Assembly: GCF_000158915.1 (NCBI RefSeq) | Contig: NZ_GG657754.1 | Coordinates: 8,509,551 to 8,573,550 of the forward strand | Source of the DNA: Streptomyces himastatinicus ATCC 53653 | GTDB taxonomy: Bacteria > Actinomycetota > Actinomycetes > Streptomycetales > Streptomycetaceae | Length of the DNA: 64,000 nucleotides | Reading direction: 5' to 3' | In this document: one piece after another, positions 25,182-34,106 of the stretch | Layout: each line of letters starts with the position of its first letter | Numbering within the stretch: position 1 is the first letter of the stretch | Translations under genes and position numbers: made by a program | Notes under the pieces: generated by a model | Database searches by the model: none | Told to the model about the DNA's origin: nothing | The model's input: only the letters and a program-made list of their open reading frames with translations

Positions 25182-25338
25182 GCTGTCGACGGCGGTGACG
25201 ACGAAGATGTCGACGTCGGAGGAGGGCGGCAGCTCGGCATCGTCCGGCAGGCCGACGGTCGAGCCGCTAAAGTACGCGCCCCGATAGCCGGCATCGGGTT
25301 GGGCATGCTGGGCGACCCACTGGACCGCGGCGGAACGT
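25182..25338 (-). pseudogene. Nucleotidyltransferase N-terminal fragment
   Basis: Minus-strand translation gives QRSAAVQWVAQHAQPDAGYR, then GAYFSGSTVGL, and PSSDVDIFVV. GS(T)x..SDVD is the pol-beta-type nucleotidyltransferase motif of aminoglycoside/adenylyl transferases. IS copy C removes the downstream part (3' side) and the family b IS abuts the 5' side. Only about 52 codons remain. Confidence 0.65.
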
Positions 25339-26592
25339 TGCGCTTGCCGAATACCTCATCCGTACAGGTCACGCGGCATGTCTGTATTCGTGGAGGATGC
25401 CGCCAAGGCGGTCGTGGCGTCGTATGTCGAGCTGGCTTAGCTCGTCGGGATCGTCGATTGGTGTGGGCAGTGGGTGTAGTGGTCGGGCGTTCGCGATGCC
25501 CTGGTGCGGTCGGTGGGAGTTGTAGAACTCTTCGAACTCTCGCAGGGCGTGGAGTAGGTGGCGTTGGTTCCAGATCAAGGTTCGGTCCAGGAGCTCGCGG
25601 CGACAGGTCTGTATCCAGCGCTCCATGACCGAGTTCATTCTCGGCATCTGGATGCCTGTGAGGACGACTTCGATCTCCGCGTCCTTGAGGACGGCATCGA
25701 ACAGCTGGGGGAATTTCCCGTCCCGATCGCGGATCATGAATCGCGTCCGGCAGGCGACGTCCTCGAGATCCATGATCAGGTTCTTCGCAGCTTGCGTTAT
25801 CCAGGAGGCGGTCGGGTGTGCGGTGGCGCCCAGGATCCGGATGCGGCGACTGCTGTGTTCGATCACCGTGAGTACGTACATCCGCGCGCCGGACAAGGTG
25901 ACCGTCTCAAAGAAGTCGCAGGCCAGGAGGGCGTCGGCTTGGGAGCGCAGGAAGTCGGCCCACGTGCTGGAGTTCCGGTCGGGCGCTGGATCGACGCCAG
26001 CTTCCTTCAGGATCTTCCAGACGGTCGATGCGGCCACCTTCACCCCCAGCGCGAGCAGTTCGCCGTGCAGACGACTGTACCCCCAGTCCGGATTCTCCCT
26101 GGCCAGACGCAGCGCCAGAATCCGGATGGAGCGCACTGTACGAGGTCGACCAGGTCGCTTGGGTCGAGATAAGGCTGCATGGCGGCGTGCGGCGAGGGCA
26201 CGATGCCAGCGCAGCACCGTATCAGGACGCACGAGCAGCCGCACACGCCGCAGGGCGGGCAACGGCAGCCGGTGCAGCAGCGCTGCCAGAAAGGCTCGAT
26301 CGCTCGGGCTGAACCGAACTTTTTCCTTGCCGAGTTGGCGTTCGAGCACCGTGATCTGATGTCGAAGGGCCAGAATCTCCGCATCCTTAGTCCCGGTCGC
26401 TCATCGGCAGCAGACGCAACACCGCGAACGCATTCGTCACACCCAGGTAGGCCAGTCGCAGTAGCACGATCGATCATCATGACGCGTGGCCCACCGACTA
26501 CGCGAGAGCGCCGACTCGAGCGACCGAGGACGGTGACTGTGGGGCGTGGTGCAGGCCTCCGATCAGGGCGGATGACATTCTCGGCAAGCGCA
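25339..26592 (-). mobile_element. IS family b copy 1 (1254 bp)
   Basis: Left end TGCGCTTGCCGAATACCTC and right end with GAATGTCATCCG reversed form ~24-bp imperfect inverted repeats. Length equals that of copy 2 (52555-53808). It has inserted between a nucleotidyltransferase relic and an IS630 relic. Confidence 0.85.
25369..26467 (-). pseudogene. Integrase-core transposase, frameshifted near its N terminus
   Basis: From about residue 35 on, the frame is long and intact (326 codons from 26349). It has LLACDFFETV, FMIRDRDGKF and NSVMERWIQT as the DDE residues and ends in HEYRHAA. The N terminus (LLRLAYLGVTNAFAVLR, start GTG 26467) is out of frame by an extra T (GGGACTAAGG against GAGACAAGG in copy 2). 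An internal start might still give a truncated product lacking the first helix. Confidence 0.8.
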
Positions 26593-26975
26593 GGGCCGAC
26601 GGTCGTAAGGGCTTCTCCTGGAAGGACTTACGGGACTTGCTCACAGCCGCCCACACCCAGCTCGGCGGACCGATCGTGCTGGTCTGGGACAACGTCGGCC
26701 TGCACCTCAGTCGCGCGATGCGCGCCTGGATCACGGCTCGGGACTGGCTCACGGTGTTCCAGTTGCCGGCCTATGCACCGGACCTCAACCCCGTGGAGGG
26801 GATCTGGTCCAGCCTGCGGCGCACCAGCCTGGCCAACATCGCCTTCGCCGATTACACGCACCTGGTCACCGCAGTCCGCCGGGGCCTACGCCAGATCCAG
26901 TACCGGCCCACCATCATCACCGGCTGCCTCATCGGCACCGGCCTCGCCATAGGCCCTGGCGACATCACGCATTAA
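26593..26975 (+). pseudogene. IS630-family transposase C-terminal fragment
   Basis: Encodes GGPIVLVWDNVGLHLS (second catalytic Asp), AYAPDLNPVEGIWSSLRR (catalytic Glu) and a typical C terminus to TAA. The N-terminal half is missing, cut by the family b IS. 26976-27208 holds no gene apart from a short inverted repeat CTCAG/CTGAG, probably this element's end, and the promoter of the next gene. Confidence 0.8.
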
Positions 26976-27208
26976 TCCTCAGTATGTCTTCTGAGGAGTC
27001 AGTTGTCGCACCTCAGTGATGAGTCAATGACCGTCGCGGTCTCTCCTCTTCCGACGGGCAGATGGCTGCCTTCGAAGCTGTACTTGGCCTCACCCAGGGG
27101 GTCGGCACCACTACCAAGCGGGGGTTACCCCCATTACCTGCCGTGCCTCCACTGCGTAGCGTGATCGTCGTTCCCAGTTCTGTTCGATTCGATGGAGGAA
27201 TAGCGACA

Positions 27209-28456
27209 ATGAGGTACAGGCTTCGTCGGCGGGGTGGTCAGCAAGGGAAGCGCCTCGTGGCCCTGGCGACGTTCACCGCGGCGATTGTTTCGGGGATGAT
27301 GGTGTCGGGAAGTGGGCCGGCCGTCGCGCACGCAGTGGTGGAGCCATCCGTTCGCAGTGCCACCGCGTCACTGCGAAGTGACCTCAAGAAATATCTGGAC
27401 GCTCAGGGCACTAAGGATCATTTCTCAGCGGTCTCCCTTCGGGTGACCTATGCCGATCAGCGACCTGATATCTCGGTCGATGCGGGGACGTCCCGCTACG
27501 GCGGTGGTCGACCGGTGAACAGCAAGGCGCTGTGGCAGATAGGCAGCAACGCCAAGGCCTTCACGTCCGTGCTGCTGCTTCAACTGGAGGCCGAAGGAAA
27601 GCTGTCCATACGGGACAAGCTGGGAAAGTGGCTTCCCCAGTATCCGGCGTGGCGCGATGTCACCATCAAGCAATTGCTGTCGATGACCAGCGGCATCCCC
27701 AGCTACACCGAGCAGAATGCGTTCCTGAAGGATTTCGACGCCAATCCCTCCACGCGCTTCACGCTGGAGCGCCTGATGTCCTATGTGGAGGGCCTGCCAC
27801 TGGGTCCCGCGAAGTACGAGTACTCGAATACGAACTACCTCCTCGCGCAGATGATTGTCGAACGAGCGTCGCACGATACTTACCATGAGCGGCTCGCCGA
27901 GCGCATCATCGAACCTCTCGGAATGAACGACACCTGCCTCCCCCCGGACTGCCCTCCGGACACGGCCTCGCGCATGCCGACGCCGTACTCCACCCATTCC
28001 GTCCTGCCGAAGCATCTCAACAAGTCACTTCCTCGGCTCCGCCTGTCCTGGGCGCAGGGGGCGGGTGGCCTGGTGAGTTCACTGAGAGACATGACGGCTT
28101 GGGACAGGGCGCTGTACAGCGGTCGACTGCTGCCCTCAGCGCAGCAGCGCGAGCTGGAGTCCCTGGTCTCGGCGAAGACGAGTAAGCCCATCAAGAGCGT
28201 CACGGCCGACGATCCCATTGGTTTCGGGCTCGGTGTCGTGAAGTTCGTCCATCCTGTGGCCGGGACGGTCTGGGCCTATGAGGGGGCCACTTTTGGAAAC
28301 CGGGTGCTGCACATGTACTTCCCGAAGACTGGCATGATCATTGCCATTGCTGTCAACAGCGCCGTTGGCGAAGGGGACACGCTGCCCGACCTCGCCGGTA
28401 CCGTCTACAAGACTCTTTCGGCGCAGAAGGCACAGGCTCTCCCACGGCACCAGTAG
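27209..28456 (+). CDS. Secreted serine hydrolase, beta-lactamase/DD-peptidase fold
   Basis: A 415-residue exported protein. Signal peptide: basic RYRLRRRGGQQGKR, hydrophobic ALATFTAAIVSGMMV, cleavage near AVAHA. The SxxK motif is SNAK within QIGSNAKAFTSVLL, the YxN motif is YSN in YEYSNTNYLLAQ, and the third motif is represented by YEGATFG in place of KTG/HxG. These are class C beta-lactamase-like serine hydrolases or D-Ala-D-Ala carboxypeptidases. ATG 27209 has GGAGGAA upstream; extended upstream frames lack a ribosome site and would hide the signal. An intact gene among relics. Confidence 0.9.
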   Translation: MRYRLRRRGGQQGKRLVALATFTAAIVSGMMVSGSGPAVAHAVVEPSVRSATASLRSDLKKYLDAQGTKDHFSAVSLRVTYADQRPDISVDAGTSRYGGGRPVNSKALWQIGSNAKAFTSVLLLQLEAEGKLSIRDKLGKWLPQYPAWRDVTIKQLLSMTSGIPSYTEQNAFLKDFDANPSTRFTLERLMSYVEGLPLGPAKYEYSNTNYLLAQMIVERASHDTYHERLAERIIEPLGMNDTCLPPDCPPDTASRMPTPYSTHSVLPKHLNKSLPRLRLSWAQGAGGLVSSLRDMTAWDRALYSGRLLPSAQQRELESLVSAKTSKPIKSVTADDPIGFGLGVVKFVHPVAGTVWAYEGATFGNRVLHMYFPKTGMIIAIAVNSAVGEGDTLPDLAGTVYKTLSAQKAQALPRHQ

Positions 28457-28589
28457 CCCCGGAGCCAGCTGCGTGACTTCCAGGTAGCTGCACTGCGAGG
28501 TCTGAGCTCCCTTCTTCCTGAGCTTGGCCTTTAACGTCGCAGGTCACTCGGCCTGCTGAGGCCCCGGGAATCGGCAGGCCGTGATGCGG
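28457..28589. other. Intergenic, no gene seen
   Basis: No coding frame or recognisable site is visible between the hydrolase stop and the IS5 fragment. Confidence 0.5.
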
Positions 28590-28679
28590 CCATTCTTCGC
28601 GGTGGCGACGAGGTACGACAAGCTCGCCGTCCGCTATGAGACGACCGTGCTGGTCGCGGCCATCAACGAATGGCTGTGA
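28590..28679 (+). pseudogene. IS5-family transposase C-terminal tag
   Basis: Encodes RPFFAVATRYDKLAVRYETT and VLVAAINEWL then stop, the conserved end of Streptomyces IS5-group transposases. Only about 30 codons remain. Confidence 0.65.
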
Positions 28680-28700
28680 CCAGCACTTTCGAAACACGCC

Positions 28701-29291
28701 CTACTGAGCTTTTCGTAAGTTCGGTGGGTGTGGTGGGTGGATGGTCAGGCCGGTGTGGGCGAGGAAGGACCAGGGCAGTTGCTGGATGCGGTTGATGCGG
28801 TGGATGCCCTGTTCGGTGGCATCGGCAACGTCGGCGAGGTGGTCGCCGGCGAGGTTGGCGAGTTCGCGCTTCTTGAGCGAGGACCACAGTAGTTTCACCG
28901 GGTTCAACTCCGGTGCATAGGCGGGTAATCGCTCCAGGGTGAGCCAGTCCTGTTCGGCGACCCAGGCTCGCATCGCCCGACTCCAGTGGGCGGACAGACG
29001 GTCCCAGACGAGGACTACCTGTTCTCCGCGGTAGAAGACCTTCACCTGTTCCAGGACCTCGATGAGGGCGGGAGTGTCGTAGGTTCCGGGCTTGAGGTGA
29101 AAGCACAGACGGGGACCGCGATCGGGGTCGCCGGCGTGGTAGCCCAGGGCCGCGGCCATCGACGCGCGTTTCCAGTTCAGTCGGTGTCGCAGGACAGGTG
29201 TGCGACCGCGGGGTGCATAGGTGCGGCGGACCTGTGGCAGCAGCGAGACGCCTGATTCGTCGAGGAACACGATCCAGGCACGTGTGTTCAC
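28701..29291 (-). CDS. IS630 transposase ORF B (DDE part), catalytic Glu changed to Lys
   Basis: About 196 residues in the -1 frame. WIVFLDESGVSLLP carries the first Asp and VLVWDRLSAHWS the second. In the third motif, AYAPELNPVKLLWSSLKK, the usual Glu (LNPVE) is Lys: codon AAA at 28893-28895. The related copy at 58380-59195 has GAA there. The stop TAG uses the flanking TA. The transposase is probably catalytically dead. Confidence 0.8.
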   Translation of the reverse strand: MNTRAWIVFLDESGVSLLPQVRRTYAPRGRTPVLRHRLNWKRASMAAALGYHAGDPDRGPRLCFHLKPGTYDTPALIEVLEQVKVFYRGEQVVLVWDRLSAHWSRAMRAWVAEQDWLTLERLPAYAPELNPVKLLWSSLKKRELANLAGDHLADVADATEQGIHRINRIQQLPWSFLAHTGLTIHPPHPPNLRKAQ

Positions 29292-29860
29292 CGCCCCTTT
29301 TTGATACGCGGCCACTCGTGCGCGATCCAGCGGGCGATCTCGGACTCCTCCCGCTCCCGGGCGCGACGCTCGGGCCGCTGCAGGCTCCACCCCAGCCGGC
29401 CGGTCAACAGCCGCCACACCGAAGCCCGCGACAACGACACCCCCGTCACCCGATCGACCACCACGCCGACCCGTTCCAAGGTCCACAGATCGGCCTCGAA
29501 ACCATGGGCTCGGGCGCCCCGCTCCAACGCGGCCCGGACCGTCTCGACCTGGTCGTCGTCCAGCTTCGGCGGGCGGCCGGTGGCCGCACGGCGACGCAGG
29601 GCCGAAGCACCTTCTTCCTCCCACACGCGCCGCCACCGCCGCACGCTCTCGGAACACACGCCCACCGCCCGCGCGATCTCTGCATTCGAGGCGCCCTCCT
29701 CGAACAACTCGACCGCCCGAACACGACGCGCCTCCGCCAACTGCGGCCGCGACAAAGGAGGAACGGAAGAACCGGCCACGGAGGACGAAGGTCGATAAGC
29801 CACCCGGACAGCCTCTCACCGACGAAGACACCACACCCACCGAACTTACGAAAAGCTCAG
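28704..29860 (-). mobile_element. IS630-family element, copy 1
   Basis: 1157 bp with perfect inverted ends CTGAGCTTTTCGTAAGTTCG (outer 20 bases of a longer match) and TA at both flanks (28702-28703 and 29861-29862), the TA duplication typical of IS630/Tc1. Two overlapping minus-strand frames encode the transposase. Confidence 0.9.
29288..29803 (-). CDS. IS630 transposase ORF A (HTH part)
   Basis: 171 residues. The helix-turn-helix part is AEARRVRAVELFEEG, ASNAEIARAVGVCSESVRRW and a linker with GRPPKLDDDQ; it then continues into the start of the core. The frame ends at TGA right after the slippery run AAAAAGGGG. A -1 slip on that run would fuse it to ORF B. Start GTG 29803. Confidence 0.85.
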   Translation of the reverse strand: MAYRPSSSVAGSSVPPLSRPQLAEARRVRAVELFEEGASNAEIARAVGVCSESVRRWRRVWEEEGASALRRRAATGRPPKLDDDQVETVRAALERGARAHGFEADLWTLERVGVVVDRVTGVSLSRASVWRLLTGRLGWSLQRPERRAREREESEIARWIAHEWPRIKKGR

Positions 29861-29863
29861 TAG

Positions 29864-31263
29864 TACTGCAACGGTGCTTGCCGTGACTGGTGGCCAGTTG
29901 GCTCGTTGAGGCGGTTATGGGTGGGGACCTTGCTGATGTCAGGTTGTGGGCGGGTGAGCTCGAGGCGGTGCATGAGCGGTTTGTGCACCGGTTCAACAGG
30001 TCGGAGCCGCGGGAGTCGGCGTTGGCGTATATGCGGGGGCTGGTCGCGCCGCTGGAGCGGAAGAACGGCTGGACGCTGGCGGAGGAGGCCGGTCATGGCA
30101 GTCCCGATCGCATCCACCGGCTGCTGAACCGGATCGAGTGGGACGCCGACGAGGTCCTGGATGACGTGCGGGACTACGTCGTGGAACACCTCGGTGACCG
30201 TGAAGCCGTTCTGATCGTCGATGACACCGGCTTTTTGAAGAAGGGTGTCCGTTCGGCCGGGGTCCAGCGGCAGTACTCCGGCACCGCGGGACGCACCGAG
30301 AACTCCCAGATCGGGGTCTTCCTCGCCTACGCCACTGGCCGCGGACGCACGCTGATCGACCGACGGCTGTACCTGCCCACGTCGTGGACGGATGACCGTG
30401 AGCGATGCCGGCGGGCGGGCATCGAGGACAGCGTCGCCTTCGAGACGAAGGGGGCGATGGCCAAGGCGATGGTCCGCCGGGCCACCGCGGAGAAGATCCC
30501 GTTCGGCTGGGTGACGGCGGACGCCGCCTACGGCTTCAGCAAGGGCTGGCGGTTCGAACTGGAGCAGGCCGACGTCTTCCACGTCATGGCCACCACGCGG
30601 CACGACACCGTGGTCACCCGCTGGGCACTGGACCACCCCGTCCACGACCTGTTCCCCGCTCTGCCCCGGCAGAAGGGGAAACGCCGCTCCTGCGGTGAGG
30701 GAGCCCACGGCCGGCGGATCTATGACTGGGCCCGTGTCGAGGTCAGGCCCTGGCACCGCGAGGACCGCCGGCACTGGGTGATCGCCCGCCGCAGCGTGAG
30801 CAGGCCCGAGGAGATCTCCTACTACATCGCCTACTGTCCCGCCGACACCACGCTGGACGAGCTGATCCGCATCGCGGGCAGCCGATGGGCGGTCGAGGAG
30901 TGCTTCCAAACGGCGAAGCAGGAGTGCGGCCTGGACGACTACCAGGTCCGCCGCTATCCCGGCTGGCACCGTCACATGACCCTCGCCATGGCCGCCCACG
31001 CCTGCCTCACCGTTCTGCGGGCTCGCCAGCTGGACACGGAGAAAGCAGAAACGGATCCTCCCAGCTCGTTCGCCTGAGCCTCGCCGAGATCCGACGACTG
31101 ATCACCCGGCTCACCGACCGTCGTCCCACCCCGGTCGGTCACATCCTGCACTGGTCGACATGGCGCCGCAGGCGCCAACACCAAGCTCGCCTCAGTCACT
31201 ACAAACGGCGTGGCCACAGCCCCTGAAAACTGCCCAGCGATCAGAACAAGCACCGTTGCAGTA
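29864..31263 (+). mobile_element. IS701-family element 1
   Basis: Ends TACTGCAACGGTGCTTG (29864) and CAAGCACCGTTGCAGTA (31263) are exact inverted repeats. The flanks are GTAG on the left and CTAG on the right, close to the YTAR target of IS701. It abuts the IS630 element directly. Confidence 0.85.
29890..31077 (+). CDS. IS701-family transposase
   Basis: A 395-residue DDE transposase. Motifs: VLIVDDTGFLKKG (first Asp), GVQRQYSGTAGRTENSQIGV (family signature), FGWVTADAAYG (second Asp) and RWAVEECFQTAKQECGLDDY (Glu). Start GTG 29890. The frame stops after DPPSSFA; the family's usual C-terminal tail (AEIRRL..., HWSTWRRRRQ) lies in the -1 frame to 31226. The same offset is seen in the neighbouring copy. 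Confidence 0.9.
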   Translation: MASWLVEAVMGGDLADVRLWAGELEAVHERFVHRFNRSEPRESALAYMRGLVAPLERKNGWTLAEEAGHGSPDRIHRLLNRIEWDADEVLDDVRDYVVEHLGDREAVLIVDDTGFLKKGVRSAGVQRQYSGTAGRTENSQIGVFLAYATGRGRTLIDRRLYLPTSWTDDRERCRRAGIEDSVAFETKGAMAKAMVRRATAEKIPFGWVTADAAYGFSKGWRFELEQADVFHVMATTRHDTVVTRWALDHPVHDLFPALPRQKGKRRSCGEGAHGRRIYDWARVEVRPWHREDRRHWVIARRSVSRPEEISYYIAYCPADTTLDELIRIAGSRWAVEECFQTAKQECGLDDYQVRRYPGWHRHMTLAMAAHACLTVLRARQLDTEKAETDPPSSFA

Positions 31264-31267
31264 CTAG

Positions 31268-31381
31268 TACTCCAGCAGCGTTTCGCTATCTGGCCTAGTC
31301 AGAGGCATCGTCGGGAGTGTAGTTGGCTGCTGGCATGTCAGGGGCGGTCTTGCCGGACCGCCCCTCCAACGAATGACATCG
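31268..31381 (+). repeat. 114-bp terminal inverted repeat, left arm
   Basis: Starts ACTCCAGCAGCGTTTCGCTA after the first base. It holds an internal hairpin at 31341-31364. This arm lies upstream of the transposase start and could terminate transcription entering from outside. The right arm is 32713-32826. Confidence 0.85.
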
Positions 31382-31418
31382 AGAACTGTCTGCGCGGTGA
31401 TGAGGGCAGCCTCCCCGT

Positions 31419-32756
31419 GTGATCGACGACCTTGCCGACGCGACCTGGGACCGTGAACTCGACGACCTCTTCCTGCGCATCGGCCACCGTTTCGGCCGCG
31501 CCGACCTGCGACGCCGCATGCGTGACTACGTCCGCGCCCTGCTTGGCCCGGTCGGCCGCAAAAACAGCTGGCAACTGGCCGAACACGCAGGCCACTGCAC
31601 CCCCGACGGCCTGCAACGGCTACTGAACGGAGCCACCTGGAACGCCGACGACGTCCGCGACGACCTGCAGACATACGTCGCCGACAAGGTCGGCGAGGCC
31701 GACGGAGTCCTCATCCTCGACGACACCGGCTTCATCAAGAAAGGCACCACCTCCGCGGGCGTGCAGCGCCAGTACTCCGGCACCGCCGGCCGCACCGAGA
31801 ACTGCCAGATCGGCGTCTTCGCCGCCTACGCCACCACCCGCGCACGCGCCCTGGTGGACCGCGAGCTGTATCTGCCCAAGTCCTGGACGGACGACCGCGA
31901 ACGCTGCCACGCCGCCAAGATCCCCGACGAACGGACCTTCGCCACCAAACCAGAGCTGGCCAGGGCAATGGTGCTGCGCGCACTCGCCTCCCCGCTGCCG
32001 ATCGCCTGGGTGACTGCGGATGCCGCCTACGGCCAGGAGTGGCGCTTCCGCCAGATGCTGGAAGAAGCCGCGGTCGGCTACGTGCTCGCCGTCCCGAAGT
32101 CCCAGCCGGTGCCTCGCTTCGGCCGGATCGACTATCTCTTCAGCCAGGCGCCGGATGAGGCATGGGAGCAACGTTCGTGCGGCGACGGCGCCAAGGGCCC
32201 GCGCGTCTATGACTGGGCGGCCGTCCAGCTCCCGGTGACCGAGGACTTCGACGGTGAGCGGCCCACCCATCACCGCTGGGCGCTGGCCCGGCGCAGTATC
32301 AGCAGACCCGATCAGATCGCCTACTACCTCGCATACGCGCCGGTGGGCGCCGGCGTCGACCGGCTCGTGCGCGTTGCCGGGCGCCGGTGGGCGATCGAGG
32401 AATGCTTCCAGGCCGCGAAGAACGAGTGCGGCCTGGACCAGTACGAAGTCCGCCGCTACGTCGGCTGGATGAGGCACATCACCCTGGCCATGCTCGCGCA
32501 CGCCTTTCTCGCGGCCACGGCGGCACAGGCAGCGGCAAAAGGGGGTGCAGAAACGATTCCACCATGGTCCCGCTCACCGTGGCAGAAGTCCGCCGGCTCC
32601 TGGCAACTGGCCTCGCACACCGACCCGCCCACCGCTTCGCACCCACGCAATGAGCTGGTCCCAGTGGCGGCGCAGACGTCAGGCCGTCGCCAGGCACTGC
32701 CACTACCGGCGACGATGTCATTCGTTGGAGGGGCGGTCCGGCAAGACCGCCCCTGA
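31419..32756 (+). CDS. IS701-family transposase
   Basis: 445 residues. The catalytic core is intact: VLILDDTGFIKKG, GVQRQYSGTAGRTENCQIGV, IAWVTADAAYG and RWAIEECFQAAKNECGLDQY. After about residue 365 the sequence changes to a composition unlike the family (ETIPPWSRSPWQKS...) and runs into the right terminal repeat. The expected tail (TVAEVRRLLA) is in the -1 frame, and a further shift is needed for the final HWS/WRRRRQ part. Start GTG 31419. Activity is uncertain. Confidence 0.8.
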   Translation: MIDDLADATWDRELDDLFLRIGHRFGRADLRRRMRDYVRALLGPVGRKNSWQLAEHAGHCTPDGLQRLLNGATWNADDVRDDLQTYVADKVGEADGVLILDDTGFIKKGTTSAGVQRQYSGTAGRTENCQIGVFAAYATTRARALVDRELYLPKSWTDDRERCHAAKIPDERTFATKPELARAMVLRALASPLPIAWVTADAAYGQEWRFRQMLEEAAVGYVLAVPKSQPVPRFGRIDYLFSQAPDEAWEQRSCGDGAKGPRVYDWAAVQLPVTEDFDGERPTHHRWALARRSISRPDQIAYYLAYAPVGAGVDRLVRVAGRRWAIEECFQAAKNECGLDQYEVRRYVGWMRHITLAMLAHAFLAATAAQAAAKGGAETIPPWSRSPWQKSAGSWQLASHTDPPTASHPRNELVPVAAQTSGRRQALPLPATMSFVGGAVRQDRP

Positions 32757-32826
32757 CATGCCAGCAGCCAACTACACTCCCGACGATGCCTCTGACCAGG
32801 CCAGATAGCGAAACGCTGCTGGAGTG
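32713..32826 (-). repeat. 114-bp terminal inverted repeat, right arm
   Basis: Reverse complement of 31268-31381 with two mismatches. The transposase frame reads into it up to 32756. Confidence 0.85.
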
Positions 32827-32833
32827 CTAGTTA

Positions 32834-33060
32834 CTGTGCCTCGACACCGGCCCTCCCACAGGAGGCGCAGGCGCTGCTCGTGTGTGCGGCGGAGCCCACC
32901 GCGCCGACGTAGCCGACGGGCAGCGTGAGAGCCCGGCGCAGGAGAGGGAGTCGAACTTGGCGTCGTTGGTGAGGACGCAGATGGCTGTAGGGGCACTGAC
33001 CATCGTGCGTTCCAGGTAGCGGTGGGGCCAGTCGACACGGACGCTGCTGACGCCCACCTG
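32834..33060 (-). pseudogene. XdhC/CoxI-family fragment
   Basis: Pieces in different minus-strand frames line up with the XdhC family end: TAICVLTNDAKFD, PLLRRALTLPVGYVGAVGS and RRTHEQRLRLLWEG. XdhC proteins insert cofactor into molybdenum hydroxylases. Several frameshifts and truncation by the IS701 element leave it dead. 33061-33341 has no supported gene apart from a short frame ending at 33299. Confidence 0.6.
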
Positions 33061-33341
33061 CGCTCTGCTTGCACGGTAATACCTCGACGTACGGCACGGC
33101 CCCGTCCGCCCCAGCAGGTACGGCCATACAAAACCCCAGCGCGCTCACCCCTCACGACTAGATTCACTGTCAGAGAAGCCGAGACGACTGGGTTCGATGT
33201 CAAACGACTCGATTGGATGACAGAGGACAGCAGTTCGCCGGGGGCAGAAAGGGAAGATCGCGGAAAGACTGGCAAGGCGGGCGGGAGCATGTCAACGTAG
33301 ACGACCTTGCAAGAAACCCCAGGTCAGAGAGGTGATTGCCC

Positions 33342-33716
33342 GTGACCGTGGCGCCAGTGAGCCCCGGTTTCTCCACCACGATCGAGGCCCTGCGGCTTCG
33401 GGAGTGGCAACTCGGCCCCGGCCAGCCCACGCTCGTGACAGATCAGTTCTCTGCGGACGACTTCCACCTGATCGTGGACGACCGCGCGGACGTGCATGTC
33501 AGCTCGAAGGATGGGCGCTTCTACCTCGGGTGGTTTCCGAACGGCCGTCCCGGCACGGACGGAGAGGGATGGACGATCGCCGTCACCGGCACGGCCAAGG
33601 TGCGCGGCTTCCACATGTCGTTCGATACCGAGACGCCGGCCGATATCGTCGCGGCCGCTGTAGCGCGCGTGCTGGAGACCTCACGCCGCGTACGACAGCC
33701 AGGCACTCACGAGTAG
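33342..33716 (+). CDS. DUF317-like small protein
   Basis: 124 residues, soluble, no signal. The pattern DDFHLIVDDRADVHVSSKDG, RFYLGWFPNGRPG and a W-rich strand followed by TPADIVAAAVARVLE resembles the single-domain proteins found beside DUF317 genes in actinomycete mobile elements. Start GTG 33342 after AGAGAGGTGA; TTG 33336 is possible. Function unknown. First of three genes in one direction. Confidence 0.65.
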   Translation: MTVAPVSPGFSTTIEALRLREWQLGPGQPTLVTDQFSADDFHLIVDDRADVHVSSKDGRFYLGWFPNGRPGTDGEGWTIAVTGTAKVRGFHMSFDTETPADIVAAAVARVLETSRRVRQPGTHE

Positions 33717-33800
33717 TCCTCGCTTGGCGGTTGGCCGGCTGGCTGCCGGTCACCCGCTCCATTCATGGTTCACCGTTCCCTTCACCCCAGGAGGCTGTTC

Positions 33801-34091
33801 GTGACGTCCCCGGAGATGACCGTCGGCGATCTCATCGACTTGCTGTCCGCCTGCGACCGGAGCGTTCCGGTCCGTCAGGCCATGAACCCGTTCTTTCCGA
33901 TGGCGCACTGCTTGGCGCAGGTCGTGCAGTCGGTGGACGAGACCGGCCGGACCGTCGTCTACCTCGCCGAAGGGCGGGACGAGGACGCGCAGCTTGGCCA
34001 TCTGCCGCCCGAGGTCGCCGTCGCCCTGACCTGGCAGGGCCCGGTCCAGGCGCCCCCGCGCCGCCCCCGCCGCCGTGCCGGCGGCAACTAG
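33801..34091 (+). CDS. Hypothetical small protein of DUF317 gene set
   Basis: 96 residues. It starts at GTG 33801 with GGAGG seven bases upstream. Features: MTVGDLIDLLSACDRSVPVR (helical), then VVYLAEGRDEDAQLGHLP and a basic Pro-rich tail (PPRRPRRRAGG). It resembles small phage/ICE proteins of unknown role. It is followed 15 bp later by the DUF317 gene. Confidence 0.65.
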   Translation: MTSPEMTVGDLIDLLSACDRSVPVRQAMNPFFPMAHCLAQVVQSVDETGRTVVYLAEGRDEDAQLGHLPPEVAVALTWQGPVQAPPRRPRRRAGGN

Positions 34092-34106
34092 ACCCGCACC
34101 GAGCCC

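Larger units (their letters stand above)
31268..32826 (+). mobile_element. IS701-family element 2 with unusually long inverted repeats
   Basis: 1559 bp, flanked by CTAG on both sides (31264-31267, 32827-32830), a clean 4-bp target duplication. The terminal 114 bp at each end are inverted copies with two mismatches. Each arm contains its own hairpin (GGGGCGGTC, 6-base loop, GACCGCCCC). Confidence 0.9.
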
